Source of the DNA: Castellaniella sp. | GTDB lineage: Bacteria; Pseudomonadota; Gammaproteobacteria; Burkholderiales; Burkholderiaceae_B | Direction: 5' to 3' | Assembly (NCBI GenBank): GCA_019104865.1 | Contig: JAHRWZ010000049.1 | Span: forward strand, 1 to 64,000 | Length of the DNA: 64,000 nt | In this document: piece after piece, positions 1-8,435 of the stretch | Position numbering within the stretch: position 1 is the first letter of the stretch | Layout: the number at the start of each line of letters is the position of its first letter | The notes under the pieces: generated by a model | Databases searched by the model: none | Seen by the model: the letters and a program-made list of their open reading frames with translations, nothing else | What the model was told of the DNA's origin: nothing | Made by a program: the position numbers and the translations under genes

Positions 1-702
<702 letters not shown>

Positions 703-752
703 GGAGGAACTCCTGTACGTAGAAATTGAGAAATGCGGGGGCAAGGCGGGTG

Positions 753-779
753 TTAGCACTCAACCCCATCGAGTGCTAA
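753..779 (-). promoter_or_regulatory. CIRCE operator (HrcA binding site)
   Basis: The arms TTAGCACTC (753-761) and GAGTGCTAA (771-779) are a perfect inverted repeat with a 9-bp spacer, identical to the consensus for the heat-shock repressor HrcA. It lies between the groES start and its promoter, which is the standard position for blocking transcription until heat stress inactivates HrcA. Confidence 0.97.
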
Positions 780-806
780 TTATAGGGATGATTTCCCCCT
801 TTTCAA
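779..806 (-). promoter_or_regulatory. Sigma-70 promoter of groESL
   Basis: Read on the minus strand there is TTGAAA (801-806), a 16-bp spacer and a perfect TATAAT (779-784). The -10 box abuts the CIRCE element, so HrcA binding would cover the transcription start. No sigma-32 promoter was identified. Confidence 0.85.
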
Positions 807-1221
807 GGGGAGCGCGAAGGAAGTTACATTTGGCGTGATGTTTTGACAGCTGTCGTGTCGAACGCTGTCAAACGCCACTGAGTTTGGAACTTCCGCCGCT
901 CAGTTTGGAACTCAGAAAAACACCTAGAGCGAGTGCTGATGCGGGATCCCAGTCAAAAATGGGACTGAGGTAGGCTTCAAGAAAACCTTGTTTTGGTGGT
1001 TTTCTGGGCTTGGATGCCCTTTTCGGGGCAGACCAGCTATGTTGGCTGCTTTCGGCCAACTGCAGTCCATCACTGCACTGAAGACCGAAGGCTGCAAAGC
1101 AGCAGAAAGCCGACGCTCAGCCTAAATCTTTACGACATTTTTACGTACCAATCGCCAGAATGGACAGCGTTTTTACACAGGTTGCCCTAGTCTTAAGCCA
1201 TCCCGTTATCGGAAACACAAA
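807..1221. other. Intergenic region with mobile-element end and repeat relics
   Basis: No gene is supported in these 415 bp. At 866-882 there is a TGTCAAACGCCACTGAG sequence that resembles the terminal repeat of the 180-bp elements near 6.8 and 10.3 kb, followed by two copies of CAGTTTGGAACT-like sequence (881-913). At 1047-1058 there is a CTGCTTTCGGCC core of the dispersed repeat family described at 5.3-5.7 kb. The kdpD-like gene promoter presumably lies after about 1130, but no clear -35/-10 pair was found. Confidence 0.55.
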
Positions 1222-2751
1222 ATGCCATTCGATACCTCAAGCGCTGAGAAGAATTACAGTAGTGCACAGCGCATTACGCTGACGGTAACAGCGTGTGCAG
1301 GGACGACCCTCTTGGCAACACTACTGCTCGGCTATCTCGATTTGGCCAACATCGTGATGCTCTTTTTGCTCACGGTTCTGGTTGTTGCAGTGAAGCTAGG
1401 TCGCAATGCAGCCATCCTGGCATCGGTCATCAGCGTTCTCTGCTTCGATTTCTTTTTCGTACCACCCCGTTTCTCATTGGTGGTAAGCAATATCCAATAC
1501 CTGGTCACCTTTATTGTGATGTTGGTGACGGCACTGATCACCACGCATTTCACCTCGGTGCTTCGTCAACGGGCGCAAGAGGCGGGCCAGCGTGAGCAGC
1601 GTACCCAGGCGCTTTATCAACTCGCCAAGCAGTTGGCCGGTGCGCTGACCATCGAGCATGTGGTCGAAATTACCGATAGCTTTGTCCGTTCGCAGCTACC
1701 TGCCCGCTCCAGCGTGCTGATTCCCGACGAGACAAGTAAAACGCTGAGCACTGCTCATGCCCGATTCGACCTGCCGATAGAAACCCATCTCGCTCATATA
1801 GCCTTTGAGAGCGGGAATTTTGTTCGCAGCGACGAGGTGCGTGGCTTGGGCTATGCCTCATTGTATTTCCCGCTCAAGGCTTCGATGCGTTTGCAAGGCG
1901 TGCTCGCTGTGAGCTTTGACGGACAACCGGGAGAGCCCAGCGACGAATCGTTGCCTTTGCTGGATGCATTGGCTTCCTTGGTGGCCGTTGCCCTGGAGCG
2001 CCTGCATTACGTTGCAGTTGCTCAGGAGACGGAGGTAAAGATGCTGACTGAACGCCTGCGTAGTTCAATTTTGTCGGCGCTATCCCACGATTTGCGGACC
2101 CCATTGACCGCAATGGTCGGCCTCGCTGATTCCTTATTTCTGGTCAAACCGACATTGCCGAAGACCGCCTTGGAAACCGCACAAGCACTGCATGAGCAGG
2201 CCAACCGTCTGGCCGGCCTAGTTGGCAACCTGCTGGACATGGCGCGACTCAATGCAGGCGAAGTAACGCTGCGGCGCGAATGGCAACCCCTGGAGGAGGT
2301 GGTTGGGGCCAGCATCAAACTGTTAAGTCCCGCGCTGGCTGGGCACCCGGTTAAGGTAATGCTGGACAAGGAGCTGCCTTTGCTGGAGTTCGATGCGGTG
2401 CTCATTGAGCGGGTGCTGTGCAACCTGCTGGAAAATGCGTCCAAGTATTCACCGCCGAACGCCACGATTGAATTGCAAGCGATACAAACTGGTTCCATTG
2501 TTGAAATAGCTGTACTCGACCAAGGACCTGGCTTTCCCGGCCATCGCCGTGATGAGCTTTTCAACATGTTTGTGCGAGGCCATAGCGAATCCGGCAAGCC
2601 GGGCACGGGTCTGGGTCTGGCTATTTGTAAGGCAATCGTCGAGGCCCATGGCGGCACGATTGAAGCCGATAACCAACCCGCGGGCGGTGCGCGGATTCGC
2701 TTCACCTTGCCAGTGGGTAACCCTCCGATTATCGAGGAGGAGCCGGTATGA
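1222..2751 (+). CDS. KdpD-like sensor histidine kinase lacking the N-terminal sensor domains
   Basis: This 509-residue membrane kinase probably phosphorylates the KdpE-like regulator that follows. Residues about 17-115 hold four hydrophobic segments of the DUF4118 membrane module of KdpD. Next come a GAF-like region (about 130-265), a HisKA box with LSHDLRTPLTAM (His289), and a HATPase domain with NLLENASKYS, DQGPGFPG and GTGLGLAI. Full-length KdpD is about 900 residues; the N-terminal KdpD and USP-like cytoplasmic domains are absent. The ORF starts cleanly with no coding similarity upstream, so this is a short form rather than an obvious frameshift. Its stop overlaps the kdpE start (ATGA), which indicates translational coupling. 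Confidence 0.85.
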   Translation: MPFDTSSAEKNYSSAQRITLTVTACAGTTLLATLLLGYLDLANIVMLFLLTVLVVAVKLGRNAAILASVISVLCFDFFFVPPRFSLVVSNIQYLVTFIVMLVTALITTHFTSVLRQRAQEAGQREQRTQALYQLAKQLAGALTIEHVVEITDSFVRSQLPARSSVLIPDETSKTLSTAHARFDLPIETHLAHIAFESGNFVRSDEVRGLGYASLYFPLKASMRLQGVLAVSFDGQPGEPSDESLPLLDALASLVAVALERLHYVAVAQETEVKMLTERLRSSILSALSHDLRTPLTAMVGLADSLFLVKPTLPKTALETAQALHEQANRLAGLVGNLLDMARLNAGEVTLRREWQPLEEVVGASIKLLSPALAGHPVKVMLDKELPLLEFDAVLIERVLCNLLENASKYSPPNATIELQAIQTGSIVEIAVLDQGPGFPGHRRDELFNMFVRGHSESGKPGTGLGLAICKAIVEAHGGTIEADNQPAGGARIRFTLPVGNPPIIEEEPV

Positions 2752-3437
2752 CCACGATGGCCAAGGTGCTCATCATTGAAGACGAAAAGGAGATACGCCG
2801 CTTCATTCGCGTTGCCGTCGAAGAGGAAGGTTGCCAGGTCGCCGAAGCGGAAACCATGGCGCAGGGCTTACTGGAAGCTGGCGCGAGACAACCTGAACTG
2901 CTCATTCTCGATTTGGGCTTGCCGGATGGAAACGGAATCGACTTGATACGAGACCTACGTGGCTGGTCCGATATTCCCGTGCTGATTCTCTCGGCCCGCT
3001 CGCAGGAGAACGACAAGATTGATGCGCTGGATGCAGGCGCCGATGACTACCTGACCAAACCCTTTAGTGTCGGCGAATTGCGAGCGCGTGTCAGAGCCTT
3101 GCTCCGGCGGCGCAGCCGTAGCCCGGAGGCGGCTTCGCCCATCATCGAATTCGGGCAGGTTATTGTCGATTTGTCGCGTCGCCTGGTGATGCGAGGCGGG
3201 GCTGATGTGCATCTGACGCCCATTGAATATCGCCTACTGACGGTACTGGTTGGCCATCCCGGCAAGGTGCTGACACAGCGCAACCTGCTACGCGAAATCT
3301 GGGGGCCGTCGTATGTCGAAAGCAGTCATTACCTCCGTGTCTATGTCGGACACCTCCGACAAAAACTGGAAGACGACCCAACACAACCCAAACACTTTCT
3401 GACGGAAACTGGTGTGGGCTATCGCTTCCAGCCGTAA
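2748..3437 (+). CDS. kdpE: KdpE-like OmpR-family response regulator
   Basis: This 229-residue transcription factor has an N-terminal receiver domain (acidic pocket EDE, phospho-acceptor Asp55 in LLILDLGLPDG, Lys in DDYLTKPF) and a C-terminal winged helix (LTPIEYRLLTVLVGHPGKVLTQ ... ESSHYLRVYVGHLRQKLE). It matches KdpE throughout. It overlaps the kinase gene by 4 bp and is followed directly by kup. No kdpFABC genes are nearby, so its target is probably kup itself or a distant operon. This is inferred from gene order. Confidence 0.9.
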   Translation: MTTMAKVLIIEDEKEIRRFIRVAVEEEGCQVAEAETMAQGLLEAGARQPELLILDLGLPDGNGIDLIRDLRGWSDIPVLILSARSQENDKIDALDAGADDYLTKPFSVGELRARVRALLRRRSRSPEAASPIIEFGQVIVDLSRRLVMRGGADVHLTPIEYRLLTVLVGHPGKVLTQRNLLREIWGPSYVESSHYLRVYVGHLRQKLEDDPTQPKHFLTETGVGYRFQP

Positions 3438-3446
3438 GTGAGAATT

Positions 3447-5327
3447 ATGCAAACTGAACAAGACAAGACGCGTCTTGCAACGCTGACATTGGCCGCACTC
3501 GGCATCGTGTATGGTGACATTGGCACAAGTCCCCTTTATTCCATCAAGGAGGTATTCGGAAATGTGCACCACCCTGTACCGATTACCCCGGAAAACGTCC
3601 TAGGCATTCTTTCGCTCTTCTTCTGGTCGCTCATCATCGTCGTGACCGTGAAGTACGTCTCCTTCATTATGCGCGCCAACAATAAGGGTGAAGGCGGCAT
3701 TATTGCCTTGATGACGCTTGCGCTGCACAAGGGAACGCCTGGCACCTGGCAGCAGAAACTACTGATCATGCTGGGCTTGTTCGGCGCTGCGCTGTTCTAC
3801 GGCGATGGCGTCATTACCCCCGCCATTTCGGTACTCTCCGCCGTTGAAGGTCTGGAAATCATCACGCCAGCCTTCAAGCCATACATCTTGCCTATCTCGT
3901 TGACCATCCTCATCGGCCTGTTTCTCTTTCAGCGGCGGGGAACCGCCAGTGTGGGTGCTTTATTCGGGCCGGTGATGGCGTTGTGGTTTGCCGTGCTGGC
4001 CGCATTTGGCGCGTTGGCTATCGTTGAAAACCCATCAGTCTTGGCGGCTATCAATCCGCTCCACGCCGTTCAGTTCCTCACGAGCAATTCCTTGCTAGGA
4101 TTTTTTGCTCTCGGTGCAGTTGTTCTGTGTATTACCGGTGCAGAAGCCCTTTATGCGGACATGGGGCACTTCGGCGCCAAATCGATTCAATACGCCTGGC
4201 TTGGCTATGTGATGCCCGCTCTGCTCATCAACTATTTTGGCCAAGGCGCCTTGCTCCTGGCCGACCCGAGTGTCATCGAAAACCCGTTCTATCTCTTGGC
4301 CCCGGAATGGGCGCGCTATCCGCTGGTGATTCTGGCCACGGTGGCAACCGTCATTGCCTCGCAGGCTGTTATTTCCGGTGCTTTCTCCATCACCCGTCAA
4401 GCAATCCAGCTGGGCTATATGCCGCGCCTTGAAATTCGGCATACCTCGGAGAAGGAGATTGGCCAGATTTACCTGCCAGCCATCAACTGGTTATTGCTGA
4501 TTTCCGTCATTGCTCTGGTGCTGGAATTCCGCTCGTCGTCTAACCTGGCAGCCGCCTACGGTATTGCGGTAACCGGCACGATGTTGATTACCAACGTGCT
4601 CGCGATTGCTGTTGCTGTTCGGCTGTGGGATTGGAGACCAACACGAGCCATTCTAGGTGCTTTGCCCTTTATCTGCATCGACCTCGGGTTCTTCCTCGCC
4701 AACTCGGTGAAGATTCCAGATGGAGGTTGGTTCCCACTGGCTTTTGGCTTGGCCATTTTCATCCTGCTGACCACCTGGAAGCGGGGGCGTGAACTGCTAT
4801 CTCGTCGCTTGGCCGATCAAGCCGTGGAGCTAAAACCATTCGTATCGAACATCGTCGAGGGGGGGGTGGAACGAGTGCTTGGCACGGCGGTCTTTATGAC
4901 GCAGAATCCGGAAAATGTTCCCCATGCCCTCTTGCATAGCTTGAAACACTACAAGGCGCTGCATAAGCAAGTCGTGATTCTGAGCGTGCAGGTCTTTGAT
5001 GTGCCCTATGTGCCGGATGTAGACCGTGTCGAGGTGAAGCGGCTTCCTGGCAACTTCAATCAGGTGACGGTTCAATATGGCTTCAAGGATGAGCCAGATG
5101 TTCCAGCGGCTCTTTTGATGTGCGCCGAGGCTGGCTTGCAACTCGATATGATGGACACGTCGTTCTTCCTTGGCAGGGAAACATTGATACCGAAATTTCA
5201 GTCAGAAATGGCCTATTGGCGGGCACTGCTGTTCATTGCTATGTTTCGGAATGCCGGTAGTGCGACTGCTTTCTTCAAGATTCCATCAAATCGTGTCGTG
5301 GAGCTTGGGTCGCAGGTAGTGCTTTGA
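3447..5327 (+). CDS. kup: Low-affinity potassium uptake protein Kup
   Basis: This proton-coupled K+ importer of the inner membrane (KUP/HAK/KT family) has about 12 transmembrane segments and a cytoplasmic tail, and its 626 residues match the usual 620-630. Diagnostic stretches are GIVYGDIGTSPLYSIKEVF at the N-terminus, NNKGEGGIIALMTLA, and GDGVITPAISVLSAVEGLE. The start could be the GTG immediately after the kdpE stop (3438) or the ATG at 3447; the latter is preferred because it gives the typical N-terminus MQTEQDKTRLATLTL. It is the third gene of a kinase-regulator-transporter operon. Confidence 0.93.
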   Translation: MQTEQDKTRLATLTLAALGIVYGDIGTSPLYSIKEVFGNVHHPVPITPENVLGILSLFFWSLIIVVTVKYVSFIMRANNKGEGGIIALMTLALHKGTPGTWQQKLLIMLGLFGAALFYGDGVITPAISVLSAVEGLEIITPAFKPYILPISLTILIGLFLFQRRGTASVGALFGPVMALWFAVLAAFGALAIVENPSVLAAINPLHAVQFLTSNSLLGFFALGAVVLCITGAEALYADMGHFGAKSIQYAWLGYVMPALLINYFGQGALLLADPSVIENPFYLLAPEWARYPLVILATVATVIASQAVISGAFSITRQAIQLGYMPRLEIRHTSEKEIGQIYLPAINWLLLISVIALVLEFRSSSNLAAAYGIAVTGTMLITNVLAIAVAVRLWDWRPTRAILGALPFICIDLGFFLANSVKIPDGGWFPLAFGLAIFILLTTWKRGRELLSRRLADQAVELKPFVSNIVEGGVERVLGTAVFMTQNPENVPHALLHSLKHYKALHKQVVILSVQVFDVPYVPDVDRVEVKRLPGNFNQVTVQYGFKDEPDVPAALLMCAEAGLQLDMMDTSFFLGRETLIPKFQSEMAYWRALLFIAMFRNAGSATAFFKIPSNRVVELGSQVVL

Positions 5328-5700
5328 TAAGCAACGACTGCTTTCAGGCATATACCGAACGTTAGTTGGTGGCGGTCCCAAAGTCTGATTTGGGTCGAAA
5401 GCAGCCCTCTACAAATGACTGCTTCCGACCCATTGCAGCCGTTCGGACTTCGCCGAGCTATGACTGCTGCGCAGCGATCGCTGCAACAAGCTGAACTTCT
5501 GGTCTGGGCAGCATTGCAGTCATTGGGCAACCGAGACCGAAGCGGCAGGAATGACCGCTGTGGAAGGTATTGCAGACATCGTCACTGTCGGCACTCAGTC
5601 CACTCTGCTTCGGCCGGTCTAATGACTGCTCCTCAAGGCTTCGAGCTCGCGCAAGCGACCCAAAGCTGCCAACCCGATAAAAGCTCCAAAGCCGTCATTT
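5328..5700. repeat. Cluster of GACTGCT / GGTCGAAAGCAG-type dispersed repeats
   Basis: The spacer after kup has no credible gene. It holds several degenerate copies of a short palindromic unit: GACTGCTTTC near 5336, GGGTCGAAAGCAG (5392-5404), TGACTGCTTCCGACC (5416-5430), TGACTGCTGC near 5461, TGACCGCTG near 5551 and TGACTGCT (5623-5630). The cores CTGCTTTCGGCC and GGCCGAAAGCAG are reverse complements, so the units can form hairpins, as REP-like elements do. Related cores appear at 1047, 6652, 6975 and 10121. Confidence 0.6.
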
Positions 5701-5985
5701 AACTGGTTGCGGCGCAGACAGGATGGTGAATGTCGCAGTGGTCCTGCGGGGCGTTACAGCGGCGAAGCAGTGCTGGCCCATATCCGGGCCATCCATGCCG
5801 AAGTCAAGGGCGAATATGGCTGGCCACGCATGCACAAAGAACTGCAGGCCTGCGGCATCCGGGTGGGAAAAGACCGGGTACGCAAGCTGATGCAGCAGCA
5901 CGGCATACGGCCAAGGCCAAACTCTCGTTTACCTTGGTATGGCTGGTGGGGAGCTGGTCAGGACGAAGACATCCTCTCTTGTTGA
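5701..5985 (+). pseudogene. IS3-family transposase (OrfB) fragment
   Basis: The translation from 5701 includes RYSGEAVLAHIRAIHAEVKG, EYGWPRMHKELQACGIRVGK and RVRKLMQQHGIRPR. This is the HTH/linker part of an IS3-group OrfB transposase just before the DDE core. Similarity stops at about 5920, and the remaining residues (PNSRLPWYGWWGAG...) are out of register. The DDE catalytic domain and OrfA are missing, so this is a dead relic of roughly 75 codons. It marks the left part of the accessory strip. Confidence 0.8.
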
Positions 5986-6063
5986 GAGGTTCAATGATGT
6001 GCCGACCGGCGTATGGTTTGTGGCGGTCATCTTAATTTCTTCGTTGTAGAAAACTGAGTAAAT

Positions 6064-6273
6064 TTAACGGCTGTGGTCACCTCCGACGGTGCCTCGGCGG
6101 GATTGTGGCTGGTTCGATCCGCCGATTTGGCTTTCTCGATCACTGCGGCTCTGTGGCGTGCGGCGTCCCTGATTCAGTTGCGTTGGGTCTTGCTCACCTA
6201 GTTTGTTAGTGTCGTTGGACACCTTGCCTGTGTGAGTTTGTTGCTTGTCTGCGGGGCCATGGTTCTTGCTCAT
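6064..6273 (-). CDS. Small hydrophilic hypothetical protein (69 aa)
   Basis: The gene encodes MSKNHGPADKQQTHTGKVSN and then a strongly polar sequence rich in Gln, Ser, Arg, Asn and Gly, with no hydrophobic segment and no Cys. It is probably intrinsically disordered. The start is well supported: on the minus strand AGGAG lies 6 nt before the ATG. I do not recognise the family and assign no function. It sits alone between an IS3 relic and repeats, so it could be passenger DNA. Confidence 0.6.
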   Translation of the reverse strand: MSKNHGPADKQQTHTGKVSNDTNKLGEQDPTQLNQGRRTPQSRSDRESQIGGSNQPQSRRGTVGGDHSR

Positions 6274-7069
6274 GAGAAACTCCTAAGCTAATGGGACAGG
6301 ACAACGTCGCCATCCAATCACACCGTACATCGAATGTTGGGCGCATGCAAACTCTGAATCGCCCGAGTCTCCATAGCCGGGAAGCTGCCTTACTCCTACC
6401 TACCAAAATCGAACTAAGGAAGTCTCCATTGGGTTGAGTTCGGCCGGTCGACTAGGGCAGAAGGAGTCGCTTAAAGGCCCTCAGTCCAGCGGCGCTTTGC
6501 GAGCGACTGATCAGGAAGGAGCAGCGGTCATCGGGCGTGGCGTCTCTCGTATGACAGGTTCTGGCCTCGGCCGCCGTTCAACTGCCGAACCTGACCGACA
6601 GCACTCAGCCTGTATCTGTCGTTTGAAGGTGAACTGCGGCCGTCCGCTTCTGGCCGAAAGCAGCCGCTCACGTTGAACAATCCGGAAAGTTCAGAACTAA
6701 GCGGTGGAAAGTACGGAAAGTTCAGAATTTAACGACCAGGTTGTTCGAGACTCGATGGTGGTTTCCCCGTAACGTACTGATTTCAAAGAGGTGACGGTTC
6801 AGAGCTCAGTGACGTTCGACATCACTCAAGTCTGAACTGTCCCTCGCAGCTAGATCCAAGGCTGGCGCGGCTTGCAGGCCGATTCGGGGGCGTAACGTAC
6901 TAACGTCAAATGCAGGGCTATCAGCCTGATAGTTGCGTTTTTCCGATTGTCTGACGGTTAAGCAGGTTCAAAGGCTTTTATCGGCCAGAAGCAGTCACTT
7001 GGCATCGGAATCCACAAGCCGTCATTGGCAAGCTGCCTTTGTAAAAGGTACTCGACTCTTTTCTCACTT
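6274..7069. other. Intergenic strip with repeats, no supported gene
   Basis: About 800 bp without a credible coding region; an 80-codon open frame at 6434-6676 has no ribosome site and runs into the repeat. The strip contains the left copy of the 180-bp direct repeat (6642-6821), a TGAACTGTCCCTCGC tract after it, and another GGCCAGAAGCAGTCA core near 6983. Base composition and the repeat content suggest inserted and decayed DNA. Confidence 0.5.
6642..6821. repeat. 180-bp direct repeat, left copy (probable mobile-element end)
   Basis: This aligns without gaps to 10111-10290 (constant offset 3469 bp) with about 16 mismatches, or 91% identity; nearly all differences are transitions. Within the repeat is a duplicated unit AAAGTTCAGAA (6696 and 6717 regions), and it ends in CTCAGTGACGTTCGACA. 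Multiple internal sub-repeats at a CA-ending terminus resemble IS21-type ends; this family assignment is inference. The two copies bracket the arsenic and DHFR-like genes. Confidence 0.85.
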
Positions 7070-7097
7070 AATACATTAATTCAACAATTGATGTATT
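7070..7097 (+). promoter_or_regulatory. Probable ArsR operator (imperfect palindrome)
   Basis: Arms AATACATTAATT (7070-7081) and AATTGATGTATT (7086-7097) are inverted repeats with a single mismatch, separated by CAAC. The site ends 8 bp before the arsR ATG, where autorepressing ArsR proteins bind. With the operator so close there is no room for a strong Shine-Dalgarno sequence, so the mRNA may be leaderless or weakly translated. Confidence 0.75.
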
Positions 7098-7105
7098 ATT
7101 AAATT

Positions 7106-7429
7106 ATGCAAGAAGCAAACGTCATCAGTTCACTATCTGCTCTGGCCCACGAAGCCCGATTGCGCATATTTCGCGCCCTTGTTGTGGCCGGTCCTGAAGG
7201 CCTGACACCCAGTGCGTTAGCTGAGCAATTGGGCCTTGCTCCGAATGCCCTGTCCTTTCATCTGAAAGAGCTTTTTCATGCCGACCTGATAAGCCAGGAG
7301 CGGCAGGGACGAAATATGCTCTATCGCGCTGCGTTCCCCGTCATGAACGACCTGCTGGCGTATCTCACGGAGAACTGCTGCCAAGGCGCGGGCTGCATTG
7401 ATGACGCAGCAACGTCATGTCAGTGCTAG
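7106..7429 (+). CDS. arsR: ArsR-family arsenic-responsive repressor
   Basis: This 107-residue winged-helix repressor dissociates from DNA on binding As(III) or Sb(III). The DNA-binding part is LTPSALAEQLGLAPNALSFH. The recognition helix lacks the ELCVCDL metalloid site of the classical E. coli type. Instead a Cys-rich tail holds Cys91, Cys92 and Cys97 plus Cys105 and Cys107, resembling the C-terminal three-Cys site described for Acidithiobacillus ferrooxidans ArsR. It is the first gene of the ars cluster, preceded by a palindromic operator, and ends 53 bp before arsC. Confidence 0.9.
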   Translation: MQEANVISSLSALAHEARLRIFRALVVAGPEGLTPSALAEQLGLAPNALSFHLKELFHADLISQERQGRNMLYRAAFPVMNDLLAYLTENCCQGAGCIDDAATSCQC

Positions 7430-7482
7430 GCGTCGTCTTTTTGCTCCCCTGTTCCCTCCCCTCAGTCCTGCTGCTAAAAACC

Positions 7483-7989
7483 ATGTCTGATAACAACGCT
7501 CCACTGAACGTTTTATTCCTGTGCACCCACAACTCGGCACGCAGTATCCTGGCCGAGGCCTTGCTCAATAATATGGGGCAGGGCCGTTTCAAGGCCTATT
7601 CGGCAGGCAGCAGCCCCCGAGAGAATCAGCAACCCAACCCGCTGGGACTGCAAGTGCTTCAAAAGGCTGGAGTCTCGGTGGAAGGCCTGCGCAGCAAGAG
7701 CTGGGATGAATTTGCTGTGCCTGGTGCACCGCACATGGATCTCATCATCACCGTCTGCGACAACGCAGCAGGGGAAGTTTGTCCGATTTGGCCTGGTCAC
7801 CCCGCTACGGCGCATTGGGGCTACCCGGACCCCTCAGAAGGTGATCTCTCTGACGATGCAAAGCTGGAAGCCTTCAGACAGACCATGCGCATGATCCGTC
7901 GTCGCCTGGAGTTGTTGGTGAACCTTCCGGGGCAAAAGCTGGAACAAGCAATGCTCCAGTCCACGGCGCGTGAACTCTCTTCGCACTAA
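7483..7989 (+). CDS. arsC: Arsenate reductase ArsC, low-molecular-weight phosphatase type
   Basis: This 168-residue enzyme reduces arsenate to arsenite in the cytosol using a thioredoxin- or glutaredoxin-type Cys relay. The P-loop CTHNSARS (Cys14 to Arg20) follows VLFLC, as in the LMW-PTPase fold, and the pattern AYSAGSSP and DLIITVCD are typical. The open frame extends upstream to 7417 inside arsR, but the ATG at 7483 gives the conserved start. A perfect 15-bp tandem duplication (7981-8010) covers the stop codon. Confidence 0.9.
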   Translation: MSDNNAPLNVLFLCTHNSARSILAEALLNNMGQGRFKAYSAGSSPRENQQPNPLGLQVLQKAGVSVEGLRSKSWDEFAVPGAPHMDLIITVCDNAAGEVCPIWPGHPATAHWGYPDPSEGDLSDDAKLEAFRQTMRMIRRRLELLVNLPGQKLEQAMLQSTARELSSH

Positions 7990-8010
7990 ATCTCGTCGCA
8001 CTAAATCTCG
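7981..8010. repeat. 15-bp tandem duplication over the arsC stop codon
   Basis: TCGCACTAAATCTCG occurs twice in direct succession (7981-7995 and 7996-8010). The first copy contains the arsC stop codon TAA. The duplication marks the deletion junction at which arsB sequence resumes a few bases later. Confidence 0.9.
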
Positions 8011-8012
8011 AT

Positions 8013-8366
8013 AGCCCATTTGCAATCCAGACCTTTGTCGCGGTCATCATCATCAGCCTTTTGCTGGATGAGGCTGGTTTCTGCGAGTGGGCCGCTTTGC
8101 ACTTTGCCCGCTGGGGTGGCGGCAGCGGAGTCAAGCTGTTTGCTTTCATCGTGTTGCTGGGTGCCGCCGTGTCGGCGCTATTTGCCAACGACGGAGCGGC
8201 CCTGATTCTCACGCCCATCGTGATGGCCATGCTCGTGGCACTGGGCTTTTCTCCGGCAGCAACGCTGGCGTTTGTCATGGCCGCCGGATTTATTGCAGAC
8301 ACGGCGAGCCTGCCGCTGATCGTCTCCAATTTGGTGAATATCGTATTTGTCATGCGTCTGCTTTAG
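8013..8366 (+). pseudogene. arsB: arsB arsenite efflux pump, internal fragment
   Basis: Starting at about residue 60 of the usual protein, the frame reads [20 protein letters not shown], then [20 protein letters not shown] and [20 protein letters not shown]. These are strongly conserved segments of the ArsB Na+/H+-antiporter-like pump. The normal protein is about 430 residues; here only about 117 codons remain. The N-terminal 60 residues are missing at the arsC junction, and the C-terminal two thirds are lost after SNLVNIV, where the frame ends with unrelated codons. The pump cannot be functional. Confidence 0.9.
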
Positions 8367-8435
8367 GGTGCAGACGCACGTGGTAGCTCAGGTTACAAGG
8401 CGCTCGTGGCAAGCACAAATTACCGCCGTCGTTTC

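Noticed and set aside
868..1059. 63-codon leftward frame as a gene
   Set aside because: It runs through the element-end repeats (its tail is a repeated SSKLSG) and has no ribosome site.
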